Positions 1 to 9,438 of a stretch of DNA of 64,000 nt are shown here, piece after piece. Origin of the DNA: Candidatus Ribeiella danica (GTDB taxonomy: Bacteria; Chloroflexota; Chloroflexia; Chloroflexales; Roseiflexaceae). Both the position numbers and the translations under genes were made by a program. The number at the start of each line of letters is the position of its first letter. The stretch's first letter is position 1. The stretch lies in assembly GCA_016717335.1 (NCBI GenBank), contig JADKFS010000001.1, positions 2,790,001-2,854,000 of the forward strand, written 5' to 3'. A model generated the notes under the pieces. It saw only the letters and a program-made list of their open reading frames with translations, searched no databases and was not told where the DNA came from.

Positions 1-345
1 CTGGGCGGGCCGCAGTACATCGCAATGGTCGCGCAGGACCTCGACTACGCGACGTTCGCGCCGCCGCTCGTCTTCGAGACGATGCCGATGCCGGGCTGGC
101 TCGACGCGGCCCAGTGGCACCGCGTGCGAATCACCGTCTCCACAACCGCCGCGCGGATCGATGTCGCGCAGGGTGTCCATCCGTACACCACCGTCCTGAA
201 GGCCGCGCTGCTCCACCCGGCCGAGCCGCTCGGCTTCGAGCTGTCGGTGGACAATGAGGCCGTGCCCGGATTCACCGTGCCGGTCATGGTCGCGGATGGC
301 CTCGACGTCGACTACCTCGACCTGCGATCTGAGCGCGTCAGGTAG
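1..345 (+). CDS. C-terminal part of an unrecognised protein
   Basis: The reading frame is open from the first base of the window to a TAG at 343-345, so only the last 114 residues or so are present and the start lies upstream. I recognise no family. The visible part alternates hydrophobic and charged residues with many prolines and several Trp/Tyr, and ends shortly after a Leu-Asp-Val-Asp-Tyr-Leu-Asp stretch, which would suit a beta-rich domain. No membrane segment is visible. The gap to the next gene (about 400 bases) holds a GC-rich palindrome, so it is probably not in the same transcription unit as the diterpene genes. Confidence 0.45.
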   Translation: MGGPQYIAMVAQDLDYATFAPPLVFETMPMPGWLDAAQWHRVRITVSTTAARIDVAQGVHPYTTVLKAALLHPAEPLGFELSVDNEAVPGFTVPVMVADGLDVDYLDLRSERVR

Positions 346-372
346 CGCTCACGCCGCTTGCCTGCCCTCTGC

Positions 373-492
373 CCGCCCCTGCCAGGGGCGGGGACGAAAT
401 TTGATCGGTGCCCGGGGTTCGGCGGAGCCGAACCCCGGGCACCGATCATGCATCCCCATTTCCCGTTCTGGGAGCGGGGGGTAGGGGGTGAG
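373..492. repeat. Modular palindrome repeat, copy A
   Basis: Three parts are visible. A small GC palindrome lies at 373-394. A perfect long palindrome follows at 403-447 (arms 21 bases, loop GGA, tip CGGC-GGA-GCCG). A C/G-rich module at 455-492 resembles those next to the other copies. It lies between an unrelated upstream gene and the diterpene operon. Related copies occur near 4.95, 17.75, 48.4, 49.4, 56.5, 60.4 and 61.9 kb. Confidence 0.8.
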
Positions 493-577
493 GGAGCGCA
501 CCAGGATGTGCGAACGGGCACGTGGATGAAGGAAAACAACGCACAAGGACTATCTACAACATGGGATCATACCGTCA

Positions 578-606
578 TAGACGTAGGCCGGATTCTCAGG
601 TATGAT
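578..606 (+). promoter_or_regulatory. Candidate promoter of the diterpene operon
   Basis: A TAGACG -35-like hexamer and a TATGAT -10 hexamer are separated by 17 bases, about 140 bases upstream of the cyclase start. The -10 matches the sigma-70 consensus at five of six positions and the -35 at four. No operator was recognised. The rest of the 346-743 gap holds only repeat copy A and unremarkable sequence. Confidence 0.4.
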
Positions 607-743
607 CGAGACGAGCGCCATCTTCGCGCGGCAACGCTCGTCTCATCTGCGCACATCACGTCGGCACGTGACGCCGCACGGCAAGATCGCTTTTCGGGAA
701 CGCGCCCTCACAGCAGTACCGCATCGCACACAGGGACGGCTCG

Positions 744-2258
744 ATGGATCACACAACTGATATTCTTCTCACCGACCTGCGCCACCTGATCGCGGGTCTT
801 GGAGCAGCTGGCGGGCTGATCAGCCCCTCGATCTACGACACGGCGCAGGTCCTGCGCCTCGCTCCGCCCGCGCAGGGGCCCTGGCCGGGCCTCAACTGGC
901 TGGCCGAGCAGCAGCACGCCGACGGCGGCTGGGGCGACCCGGCCATCCCCAACGCCCGCGACCTGCCGACCCTGGCGGCAGTCCTGGCGCTGCACATCTA
1001 CTGCACGCGCGAGCGCGAGCGCAAGGCCGTGCAAGACGGGCTGTCGTTCCTGCGCCGGCAGGCGAGCCACTGGAGCACGCTGTCCGACGATATCCCCGTC
1101 GGCGTCGAGCTGCTGCTGCCGCGCCTGCTCGACGAGGCGGCCGAGCTGGGGCTGAAGGTCCCGCGCGGCCAGTACGCCTCCCTGATCGCGCTCGGCGCCC
1201 GGCGCCGCAGCCTGGTCGCGCAGACGACGCGGATAAGCGGAACTCCGCTCGCGCACTCCTGGGAGGCGCTCGGCATCGCGCCCGACCTTTCCGTCGTCGA
1301 CTCGACGGGCGGGGTTGGGCACAGCCCGGCCGCAACCGCCGCCTGGCTGCGCGCCGTCGGCCCAGGCTCCGCTGCCTCCGCCGCACGGGTCGCCGCGCAG
1401 CGCTACCTCGAGCAGGCGGCCGCCGCGACCGGGCAAAACATCCCTGGGATCGCTCCGACGGTCTGGCCGATCGTACGGTTCGAGCAGTCCTTCGCGCTCT
1501 ATATGCTGCTGATCGCCGGGCTACTCGATCACCCGCGGCTCCAGGATGTCGTCCAGCCGCAGATTGCCGACCTTTCACAAGCGCTGCGCCCAGGCGGCCT
1601 GGGGATGAGCGACGCCTTTCTTCCGGATGGCGACGACACCGCGGCGGCGTTGATCGTCCTCCACGCGGCCGGGCGCCCGGTCGACGAGCGTGCACTGAGC
1701 GCATTCGCGGCCGACGACCACTTTTGCGCCTACCCAGGCGAGCTGCAGCCCTCGCTCTCGGTCACGGCCCACGCGGTGCACCTGCTCGCGCTGCTTGGCC
1801 TGGAGCACAGCCGCCCGCGCAGCTTTGTCGTCGCGCGCCAGCTGCGCGATGGACGCTGGCTTGGCGATAAATGGAACGGGTCATGGCTCTACACCACGTT
1901 GCAGGCGATCGTCGCGCTGCACCACAGCCAGCCCTCCGCGGCGATCGGCGCCGCGGTCGATGGGATGCTGCTCTACCAGCACGAGGATGGCGGCTGGGGC
2001 ACGCGCGGCTCGACCTCCGAGGAGACCGCGTACGCCGTTCTGGCGCTCCGCGCACTCGGGCCCGATCGGGCGCCGGCGGCAGACCAGGCGCTGCTGCGCG
2101 GCGAGCGCTGGATGCGCGTAAACTATCGCCCGTTCTTCGTCAGCCCGGTCACGTGCTGGATCGGGAAGGAGACCTACCAGCCCACCCGCCTCGCGCGCGT
2201 GATCGAGCTGGCTGCGACGATCCCGGTCGAAGCAAGCGTAACAGCGAGCGTAGCATGA
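744..2258 (+). CDS. Class II diterpene cyclase (copalyl/kolavenyl/halimadienyl diphosphate synthase type)
   Basis: A 504-residue terpene cyclase of the squalene-hopene/prenyltransferase-repeat fold. The class II acid motif DxDD is present as DGDD at residues 295-298, followed by T-A. QW-like Gly-Trp motifs occur near residues 58-66 (HADGGWGDP) and 413-419. No class I DDxxD motif was seen, so it should protonate and cyclise a C20 diphosphate such as geranylgeranyl diphosphate while keeping the diphosphate. Length and motif position resemble M. tuberculosis Rv3377c (about 500 aa). It overlaps the next gene by ATGA, and that gene is an Rv3378c homologue, matching the mycobacterial and Herpetosiphon gene pairs. 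The product skeleton cannot be read from sequence. Confidence 0.85.
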   Translation: MDHTTDILLTDLRHLIAGLGAAGGLISPSIYDTAQVLRLAPPAQGPWPGLNWLAEQQHADGGWGDPAIPNARDLPTLAAVLALHIYCTRERERKAVQDGLSFLRRQASHWSTLSDDIPVGVELLLPRLLDEAAELGLKVPRGQYASLIALGARRRSLVAQTTRISGTPLAHSWEALGIAPDLSVVDSTGGVGHSPAATAAWLRAVGPGSAASAARVAAQRYLEQAAAATGQNIPGIAPTVWPIVRFEQSFALYMLLIAGLLDHPRLQDVVQPQIADLSQALRPGGLGMSDAFLPDGDDTAAALIVLHAAGRPVDERALSAFAADDHFCAYPGELQPSLSVTAHAVHLLALLGLEHSRPRSFVVARQLRDGRWLGDKWNGSWLYTTLQAIVALHHSQPSAAIGAAVDGMLLYQHEDGGWGTRGSTSEETAYAVLALRALGPDRAPAADQALLRGERWMRVNYRPFFVSPVTCWIGKETYQPTRLARVIELAATIPVEASVTASVA

Positions 2259-3136
2259 GCGCAGCAACGCCAAGTCTGGAGGAGTTCCTGGCCGCCCCGA
2301 TCGAGCAGGTCGCGCCGGTCGCGCCGGCAACGCTGATCTTCGCCCCTGGCGGCACGCGCCGGCGCGCGATGCTGGCCGGCATCGCGCCGCACAGCGAGGA
2401 GTACGCCCGCTGGTCGCGCGAGCAGATGATCGCGTGCAGCGCGCTCTGGTTCCAGCACGGCGTCCGGCACCTGTTTATGAATGTGCTGCGCCCGTCACAG
2501 CTCGAAGAGGTCGGCTACTACCGCAGGCGCGTGCTCAGCTGGCTGGAGCATGGGCTGGCGGGGCCAGGCCCGCTCGAAGACTACCGGCGGCGTGACTGGC
2601 GCGTGCGGCTGATCGGGGCCGAGACGCTGCCGGAGCTTCACGATGCCGCCGCGCGCCTGCGGGAGGCCACGGCGCAGGCGGCCGGCCCGACGCTGTGGTT
2701 CCTCGTGGCGCCCACGCCCGACGCTCCGTGGCAGTTGCTCCAGGCGGCGCTGCGGCAAGCCGCGGCGCCGACCATGGCCGAGGCCATACGAGCGCTCTAC
2801 GGCGAGCCGGTGCCGCCCGCCACGATGTTCGTCGGCTTTGGGAAACCCCTGCTCGCGCCGGAGCTGCTACCGCCCTTACTGGCAGGAGATCTCCAGTGCT
2901 ACTGGACGCAGCGCCCCGGCTACGACTTGGACGCAAACAACCTGCGCCGCATCCTCTACGATTACGCCTATGTGCGCTCGACCTGGACCGCGGACAAATC
3001 TTCGCGCTACGATGCCGTACCCGAGCAGCGATCCCTCTGGGAGCGGCCGCTGGTGCTCGGGCTCGGCCGACGCGAGGGCGCATTCTGGTACCCGCAGCAA
3101 GAGCACGATCAGGATCGCACCACGGAGCAGACATGA
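2255..3136 (+). CDS. Diterpene synthase of the Rv3378c (tuberculosinol/kolavelool synthase) family
   Basis: A 293-residue protein that I align by eye with M. tuberculosis Rv3378c over its whole length. Shared stretches include SLEEFL near the N-terminus, GTRR at 33-36, a YGE...MF(V/I)GFG block in the middle and LRRILYD in the last third. The family has a cis-prenyltransferase fold and removes diphosphate from a bicyclic diterpenyl diphosphate to make an alcohol. The Asp before GTRR in Rv3378c (D34 as I recall it) is Gly32 here, so the product or mechanism may differ. The ATG overlaps the cyclase stop (ATGA), and the stop overlaps the next ATG in the same way, which implies translational coupling. 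Confidence 0.85.
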   Translation: MSAATPSLEEFLAAPIEQVAPVAPATLIFAPGGTRRRAMLAGIAPHSEEYARWSREQMIACSALWFQHGVRHLFMNVLRPSQLEEVGYYRRRVLSWLEHGLAGPGPLEDYRRRDWRVRLIGAETLPELHDAAARLREATAQAAGPTLWFLVAPTPDAPWQLLQAALRQAAAPTMAEAIRALYGEPVPPATMFVGFGKPLLAPELLPPLLAGDLQCYWTQRPGYDLDANNLRRILYDYAYVRSTWTADKSSRYDAVPEQRSLWERPLVLGLGRREGAFWYPQQEHDQDRTTEQT

Positions 3137-4137
3137 ACATGTCACAGCGACAGAGCATCCTGGGCGTCATGGTGCTCCTGACGACGATCAATCTGCTGGT
3201 GATCATCGCGCTGCAGATCTCGCCGTTTGGTGATGGCATGGACCCAAGCCTCACGCTCTATGGAGGATTCTCGCTGCTCATCCTGGGCGCGCTGCTGGCG
3301 GCCTACTGGCGCGGCTGGGAGCCGGCGCGCTACATCGTCGTGATCTACATGACTGTGGCGATTGCCCTGATCACGCCGGAGCCGTTTGTCACCGGGTACG
3401 CCTCGCTGACGCTGTTCGTGCCGCCGGCGCTGGCGCTGATACTCGCCGAGCCGGCCTGGGTCGTCGGGAGCACGGCGACGCTCTACGCCATCCTGCTGGC
3501 GCGCGCCGGCGGCCAGGGCACCTACGCCAACCCGCTCACCATCCTGCTCTGCAGCATTACGATCGGGAGCATGATCGTCGCGCGGCTGGTGACCGACACG
3601 GCGCTCAGATCGGCCAGAGAGAATGCGCGCCACACCGAGGAGGCGAAGGCGTATGCCGAGCGTCAGGCCGGCGAGCTTGCCGAGGCGAATGAGCTGATGA
3701 GCCGCCAGCTCGACCAGCAGCAGATGCTGCTCGAGCTGGTGACGACGCTCGAAACACCGGCGGTGACGCTGGCCAACGGCGTGCTGTTCGCCCCAATCGT
3801 CGGGCATATCGACACCCGGCGCGCCCAGGCGCTGACCACCCGGCTGCTCCAGCAGGCCAGCGAGCAGCGCGCGCGCCTGATCATCCTCGATGTCGCCGGG
3901 GTTTCGGCGATGGACACCTCGGTGGCGCAGGCGCTGCTCAACACCACCAGGGCGCTGCGGCTGCTCGGCTGCGCGGTGTCGCTAAGCGGGATCTCGGCAT
4001 CGGTCGCGATGACGCTGATCAACCAGGGGATCAACCTCGAGGGTGTGACAACGGTGCGCAGCCCGCAGGAGGCGCTGGCACAGTACCTCGGCACGGCCGC
4101 GCCGTCCGCCAGAGGCGGCGGGGCGGCGCCTGGGTAG
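3133..4137 (+). CDS. Membrane protein with C-terminal STAS domain
   Basis: A 334-residue protein. The first 155 residues or so are hydrophobic with about five to six predicted membrane segments. A charged, probably coiled-coil stretch rich in Glu/Ala/Gln spans about 157-200. A C-terminal STAS (anti-anti-sigma/RsbR-like) domain spans about 205-320, with the motif LIILDVAGVSAMDTSVAQAL. The architecture suggests a membrane sensor passing a signal through a helix to a STAS module, as in RsbR-type stressosome or RsbV-like switches. The third gene of the diterpene operon, it starts at an ATGA overlap, so it is co-translated with the synthases. It could sense membrane lipid state or have an unrelated stress role. 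Confidence 0.75.
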   Translation: MNMSQRQSILGVMVLLTTINLLVIIALQISPFGDGMDPSLTLYGGFSLLILGALLAAYWRGWEPARYIVVIYMTVAIALITPEPFVTGYASLTLFVPPALALILAEPAWVVGSTATLYAILLARAGGQGTYANPLTILLCSITIGSMIVARLVTDTALRSARENARHTEEAKAYAERQAGELAEANELMSRQLDQQQMLLELVTTLETPAVTLANGVLFAPIVGHIDTRRAQALTTRLLQQASEQRARLIILDVAGVSAMDTSVAQALLNTTRALRLLGCAVSLSGISASVAMTLINQGINLEGVTTVRSPQEALAQYLGTAAPSARGGGAAPG

Positions 4138-4264
4138 CCTGCGTGGCGCTGCCGGAGCGCAAGGCGCCGGAGGGGCGATGGCCCCTCCGGCGCCTTGCTG
4201 CATTGATGGTGGTGTGGGGCGACGGCTCCGCACCGCCGCTGTTTTCCGGTAAGCTCGCCGCGAG

Positions 4265-4735
4265 CTACGCGCCGAGCCGCGCCCCGCAGTTCGGGCAAAA
4301 CATCGCGGATGACGGCATCTGGAACCGGCAGTTCGGGCAGAACTTCATGCCCGCCGCGCCCTGCTGCGGAACGGACGCGCTCGATGGCGGCTCGCTGCTG
4401 ATCGGCACCTGCTGCGACTGCACACCCGGCGTCGGCGGCTTCTCCACGAACAGCTCGGCCTGCGCCGACTTCAGCTCCTCCTCTTTCAAGGTGATGCTGG
4501 CCGCGAGCGCGTCGAGCGCCTTGAGGATCTCGCCGAGCGACGCAGACTGGATCTGCCCGGCGCGGTAGAGCTGGATCGCGCGGTCGCCGAACTCCATCCG
4601 GTTCGTGTCGATCTGGCGCTTCAGATCGTTCAGCTCATTTTGAAGCCGCGTCGTCTTCTGAAATTTCTCGGCCTCGAACTTGGCGCGATCGACGCCCTGG
4701 GTGAGCGTCTTGCTGATATTATCAAGAAACCCCAT
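4265..4735 (-). CDS. Coiled-coil protein with C-terminal zinc ribbon
   Basis: A 156-residue protein. The N-terminal half is helical and charged (about 10-95) and probably coiled coil. A Pro/Ser/Gln-rich linker follows, and the C-terminus carries two CPNC knuckles (FCPNC...FCPNCGA), a zinc-ribbon of the DUF7577/zinc-ribbon_2 type. The upstream in-frame ATG at 4747 is followed by GAG GAG GCT; that GGAGG sits at the right distance to be the ribosome-binding site for the ATG at 4735, so I start there. Function unknown; such proteins are often small scaffold or membrane-associated proteins. Confidence 0.7.
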   Translation of the reverse strand: MGFLDNISKTLTQGVDRAKFEAEKFQKTTRLQNELNDLKRQIDTNRMEFGDRAIQLYRAGQIQSASLGEILKALDALAASITLKEEELKSAQAELFVEKPPTPGVQSQQVPISSEPPSSASVPQQGAAGMKFCPNCRFQMPSSAMFCPNCGARLGA

Positions 4736-4947
4736 AGCCTCCTCCATTCGCGAAGTTACTCATATGCGTGTGGGAGAGGGCCAGAGCGACTGCAAAGGTC
4801 CTCCGCTGCAACCCCGCCCAGCAGTGGTCGAAACTGATGCCGGACTCGCCGAGCCGCTTCGACACGCCGGCCCGATCAATCTGACGATCGCCGCTCCGGT
4901 TCAGGTGCAGCTTTATTGTACCAGAGAGCGCTCCTTCGCGCATCTGT

Positions 4948-5075
4948 CCCTTGCCCCGCCCCTAAGAGGGGCGGGGCAAGGGATTTGACGTTGTGGTGCG
5001 GCCGCTCCGCGACCGCACCACAACGCCGACAAGAAACCCCCCGCTCCCGCGCGCGGGAGCGGGGGCAGGGGGTGA
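4948..5075. repeat. Modular palindrome repeat, copy B
   Basis: Three consecutive inverted repeats. One at about 4948-4982 has a GC-rich stem. A second at 4988-5024 (13-base arms, CGTTGTGGTGCGG and its complement) has a tip containing CCGCTCCGCGA. The third part is the C/G-rich module at about 5034-5075. It fills the convergent-free gap between the zinc-ribbon gene and the protease gene; the rest of 4736-5117 shows no gene. Confidence 0.8.
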
Positions 5076-5117
5076 GAATAGCCAGCACAATCGGAATGCA
5101 ACCAAGCGCGGAGGTAG

Positions 5118-6077
5118 CTAGGCGGGCACGAGCGCGACCCGCCGGCGGCGGCCCTCGCGCAGGAAGCCGACCTGCCACGGGCCGCTGCCCTGGCCCTTGA
5201 GCGTCTGCACCGCCTGCCGAAGCGCGTCGACGCTGGCGGTGCGATGCTCGCTGAGCGAGAGGATGATGTCGCCGCTGTGCAGACTCGCGCGCGCAGCCGC
5301 GCCGCCGGGCGCGACCTCCAGCAGCAGCACGCCGCTGTTCTGGTCGAGCCTGAGCGCGCGCTGGATCGCCTCGTCGATCCGCACGTCCAGGCCGCTGATG
5401 CCGAGCGCGCCCCGGCTGATGCCCTGGCGGTGGCGATCGGTGATCTGGCCGATCACATCCAGCGCCGTGCTCACCGGGATCGCGAACCCCAGCCCCTGCG
5501 CGTAGGGCAGGATTGCCGTCGTGATCCCGACGACGCGCCCCTGGACGTCGACGAGCGGCCCGCCGGAGTTGCCGGGGTTGATCGGCGTGTCCGTCTGGAT
5601 GAGCTGGCCCAGGGTCGTGTCGCGATCGAGCGGCAGCGACCGGTTCAGCGCACTGACGACGCCGGCCGTCACGGTGAAATCCAGGCCGTAGGGGTTACCG
5701 ATCGCAATGACAAGCTGGCCGACGCGCAGCGGCGCCGAGCTCAGCTCGGCCACCGGCAGGCCGACCTGGCCAACCCGCAGCACTGCTAGGTCGCGCTCCG
5801 GCTGCGCGCCGATCACGCCGGCGGGGAGGCTGCGCCCATCCGGCAGCGTCACCGTGACCCGCGACGCGCCGGCGACTACGTGCGCGTTGGTCAGGATCGA
5901 GCCATCGCTGCTGTAGATCACGCCCGACCCGATCCCCTGGCGCTGTCCAGGCCCACGCCGCTCCCCGCCCCGCCCGGTCTCGACCTTGACGACCGCCGGC
6001 CCGGCCCGCTCCGCCGCTGTGGTGATGGCGCGCGAATAGGCATCCATCGCCTCGTATTCCTGTGCTGCCGTACTCAT
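5118..6077 (-). CDS. Trypsin-like serine protease with PDZ domain (HtrA/Deg family)
   Basis: A 319-residue S1C protease. The catalytic triad is visible as His66 (TNAHVV), Asp96 (ERDLAVL) and Ser171 (GNSGGPL). A C-terminal PDZ domain spans about 225-315. Deg proteases degrade or refold damaged proteins, usually outside the cytoplasmic membrane. Here no signal peptide or membrane anchor is visible before the protease domain, so this copy looks cytoplasmic unless the start is wrong. It is shorter than E. coli DegP, with one PDZ instead of two. A near-consensus promoter lies directly upstream. Confidence 0.9.
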   Translation of the reverse strand: MSTAAQEYEAMDAYSRAITTAAERAGPAVVKVETGRGGERRGPGQRQGIGSGVIYSSDGSILTNAHVVAGASRVTVTLPDGRSLPAGVIGAQPERDLAVLRVGQVGLPVAELSSAPLRVGQLVIAIGNPYGLDFTVTAGVVSALNRSLPLDRDTTLGQLIQTDTPINPGNSGGPLVDVQGRVVGITTAILPYAQGLGFAIPVSTALDVIGQITDRHRQGISRGALGISGLDVRIDEAIQRALRLDQNSGVLLLEVAPGGAAARASLHSGDIILSLSEHRTASVDALRQAVQTLKGQGSGPWQVGFLREGRRRRVALVPA

Positions 6078-6133
6078 GGGCTTCGCCTTTCTGTGCCGCC
6101 ACGCGCCATGCTCGAAGGTGCTTAATGATCTAA

Positions 6134-6162
6134 AGTATAGGCAGGGCCGATTCGCTTGTCAA
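6134..6162 (-). promoter_or_regulatory. Promoter of the HtrA-type protease gene
   Basis: On the minus strand a perfect TTGACA and a TATACT are separated by 17 bases, roughly 55 bases upstream of the protease ATG. This is a strong housekeeping-sigma promoter by inspection. Confidence 0.75.
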
Positions 6163-6228
6163 TTAACAAATCATTAGAATCGTAATTGTGTAATTGTGTA
6201 TTCTCTATTGCTTGATCGTACAGATTCA

Positions 6229-6430
6229 CAGAGTGGGGTGGGGGAGCGGGCCTGCGGCCCGCTCCCCCACCCCACCCGTCGCCAGAGCAATGAGCAGATT
6301 GCCGGATCTTCGCCGACGTGCGCTAGGCGTCGGGCAGCTTGTAGCCTACACCCCACTCTGTCGCCAGAGCAATGAGCAGATTGCCAGATCTCGCCGACGT
6401 ACGCTAGGCGTCGGACAGCTTGTAGCCTAC
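6229..6430. repeat. Palindrome plus tandem duplication of the response regulator 3' end
   Basis: A perfect palindrome at 6234-6274 (19-base arms, TGC loop) is followed by two direct copies of about 72 bases at 6278-6349 and 6360-6430, period about 82. The second copy includes the last codons and stop of the regulator gene; the first is an extra copy with a few substitutions and one indel. CAGAGTGGGGTG at 6229-6240 recurs inverted at 6349-6360, just before the second copy. Confidence 0.8.
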
Positions 6431-7141
6431 GCCGCGCACCGTGACGATCATGCGCGGGCGCGACGGCTCGACCTCGACCTTCTCGCGAAGCCGGCGCACG
6501 CACACATCCACCAGGTTCGTCTCGCCGACGTAGTCGTAGCCCCAGACCTCGCGGAACAGCGTCTCGCGATCGAACACCTGGCCGGCGTTGGCCGCCAGGA
6601 AGTACAGCAGCTCGAACTCCATCGGAGTCAGGTTGACGTTCTGGCCGCGCACGCTGACGCGGTGACGCGGCTCGTCGATCTCCAGATCGCCAACTTTCAC
6701 GATCGGGGGCGCGACGCGGTGCTTGTAGCCCTCCACGCGCCGCAGGATCGACTCGACCCGCGCGATCAGCTCGGCGGTCTTGAACGGCTTGGTGATATAG
6801 TCGTCGGCGCCAAGCTCGAAGCCATGGACCACATCATCGGTGCCGTCGCGCGAGGTCAGGATGATGATCGGCACGTCCGAGCGCTCGCGGATGCGCTGGC
6901 AAGCCTCGAAGCCATCGACGTACGGCATCATCACGTCGAGGATGACGACGTCGAACTTACCGCTCTCGAAAGCCTTCAGCGCCTCCAGGCCATTCTTCAC
7001 CGCCACGATCTCGTAGCGCGGGTCTTTCAGCGTGACCTGGATGAGAGTCGCGATCGAAGGGTCATCGTCGGCCACCAGAATGCGGCGCGGCACGCTGCTG
7101 TCGTCCTGGGCGCGGTCGGAGGTTCGTCGAATCAGTCGCAT
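6404..7141 (-). CDS. OmpR/PhoB-family response regulator
   Basis: A 245-residue two-domain regulator. The receiver domain (about 18-135) has the DDD acidic pocket, the phosphoacceptor Asp in VVILDVMMP and Lys in KPF. The winged-helix DNA-binding domain (about 145-243) ends in the usual VRGVGYKL. It controls transcription once phosphorylated, but no histidine kinase gene is adjacent, so the partner is unknown. The start at 7141 leaves a 17-residue polar tail before the receiver domain; ATG/GTG codons further in could shorten it. The 3' end is duplicated downstream. Confidence 0.9.
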   Translation of the reverse strand: MRLIRRTSDRAQDDSSVPRRILVADDDPSIATLIQVTLKDPRYEIVAVKNGLEALKAFESGKFDVVILDVMMPYVDGFEACQRIRERSDVPIIILTSRDGTDDVVHGFELGADDYITKPFKTAELIARVESILRRVEGYKHRVAPPIVKVGDLEIDEPRHRVSVRGQNVNLTPMEFELLYFLAANAGQVFDRETLFREVWGYDYVGETNLVDVCVRRLREKVEVEPSRPRMIVTVRGVGYKLSDA

Positions 7142-7144
7142 AAT

Positions 7145-7248
7145 TTTAGGTGTTAGGTGATAGGTGACAGGTGACAGGTGACAGGTGACAGGTGACAGGG
7201 ATAGGTCGTCATCGGGTCTGCTATCACCTGTTCCCTGTAACCTGCAAC

Positions 7249-7250
<2 letters not shown>
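7145..7250. repeat. Heptamer array hairpin between clpX and the regulator gene
   Basis: At about 7155-7198 the heptamer GGTGACA and close variants occur about six times in tandem. After a short spacer, 7222-7250 carries a looser inverted counterpart (CACCTG, CCTGTAACC, CTGCAACC). The whole could fold as a hairpin. It separates clpX from the regulator and may act as a terminator or boundary. Confidence 0.7.
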
Positions 7251-8559
<1,309 letters not shown>

Positions 8560-8674
8560 AACCACTCCAAGCTGCCAGGAGTCAGAAGTCAGTATCGCGC
8601 TGGGGGCACGCGTGATTCATAGCCGTCAATGCTATTCACCACATATTCTGAACGCTGACCCCTGAATTCTGCAA

Positions 8675-9331
8675 TCAGCGTTTTTCCGTCAGGTTGGCCA
8701 TGTCTTCGCGAGTCAGGACCTCGTCGATGATCCCGTACCCCTTTGCCGCCTCGGGCGTCATAAAGAGGTCGCGGTCGAAGTCCTTGGCGATCCGCTCGAC
8801 CGTCTGTCCGGTGTCGCTCGCCAGCAGCTCGCGGCCCAGCTGCTGCACTCGCAGCAGCTCGCGCGCCTGGATCTCGACATCCGGGCCGGAGCCGCGCGCG
8901 CCGCCCATCGCCGGGTGCATGTGGATGGTCGAGTGCGGCAGGCTGTAGCGCTTCCCCTTGCTGCCGCCAGCCAGCAGGATCGTGGCCATGCTGGCGGCCA
9001 TCCCGACGCAGACGGTGGAGACGCTCGGCCGGATCGCGCGCATCGTATCGTAGATCGCCAGGCCCGCGTAGACCGACCCGCCCGGGCTATTGATATACAG
9101 GTGAATATCGCGCTCGGGGTCGTCGTGCTCGAGGAACAGCAGCTGCGCGACGATCAGGTTGGCGAGCTGGTCGTCGACCGGCGTGCCGAGCAGGATGATG
9201 CGCTCCTTGAGCAGTCGGGAGTAGATGTCCATGCCGCGCTCGCCGCGGCTGGTGCTCTCGATCACGTATGGTATCAGTGACTCCGGCCGCGGTGCGATCC
9301 AATCAGCCTTGAGGTTCGATTTCCAGTCCAT
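8675..9331 (-). CDS. clpP: ATP-dependent Clp protease proteolytic subunit ClpP
   Basis: A 218-residue serine protease of the ClpP barrel family. Catalytic Ser114 lies in GMAASMA, His139 in the STIHMHP stretch and the Asp in a DFDRDLFM stretch. It degrades substrates delivered by ClpX or another Clp ATPase in the cytoplasm. An upstream in-frame TTG exists, but the ATG at 9331 has GGAG eight bases before it. The N-terminus is about 20 residues longer than E. coli mature ClpP, as often seen where a propeptide is removed. Gene order tig-clpP-clpX is the common bacterial arrangement. The 115-base gap to clpX contains short repeats. Confidence 0.95.
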   Translation of the reverse strand: MDWKSNLKADWIAPRPESLIPYVIESTSRGERGMDIYSRLLKERIILLGTPVDDQLANLIVAQLLFLEHDDPERDIHLYINSPGGSVYAGLAIYDTMRAIRPSVSTVCVGMAASMATILLAGGSKGKRYSLPHSTIHMHPAMGGARGSGPDVEIQARELLRVQQLGRELLASDTGQTVERIAKDFDRDLFMTPEAAKGYGIIDEVLTREDMANLTEKR

Positions 9332-9438
9332 ATGCAACACTCCATCCTTCAAGGGTTTTGACCAGTGCCGGAAAGGGTCGATGGATGGCCGCGGCCACTC
9401 CCAAACACCCCGCCCGCCACAATCACTGTCGCGAGCCG

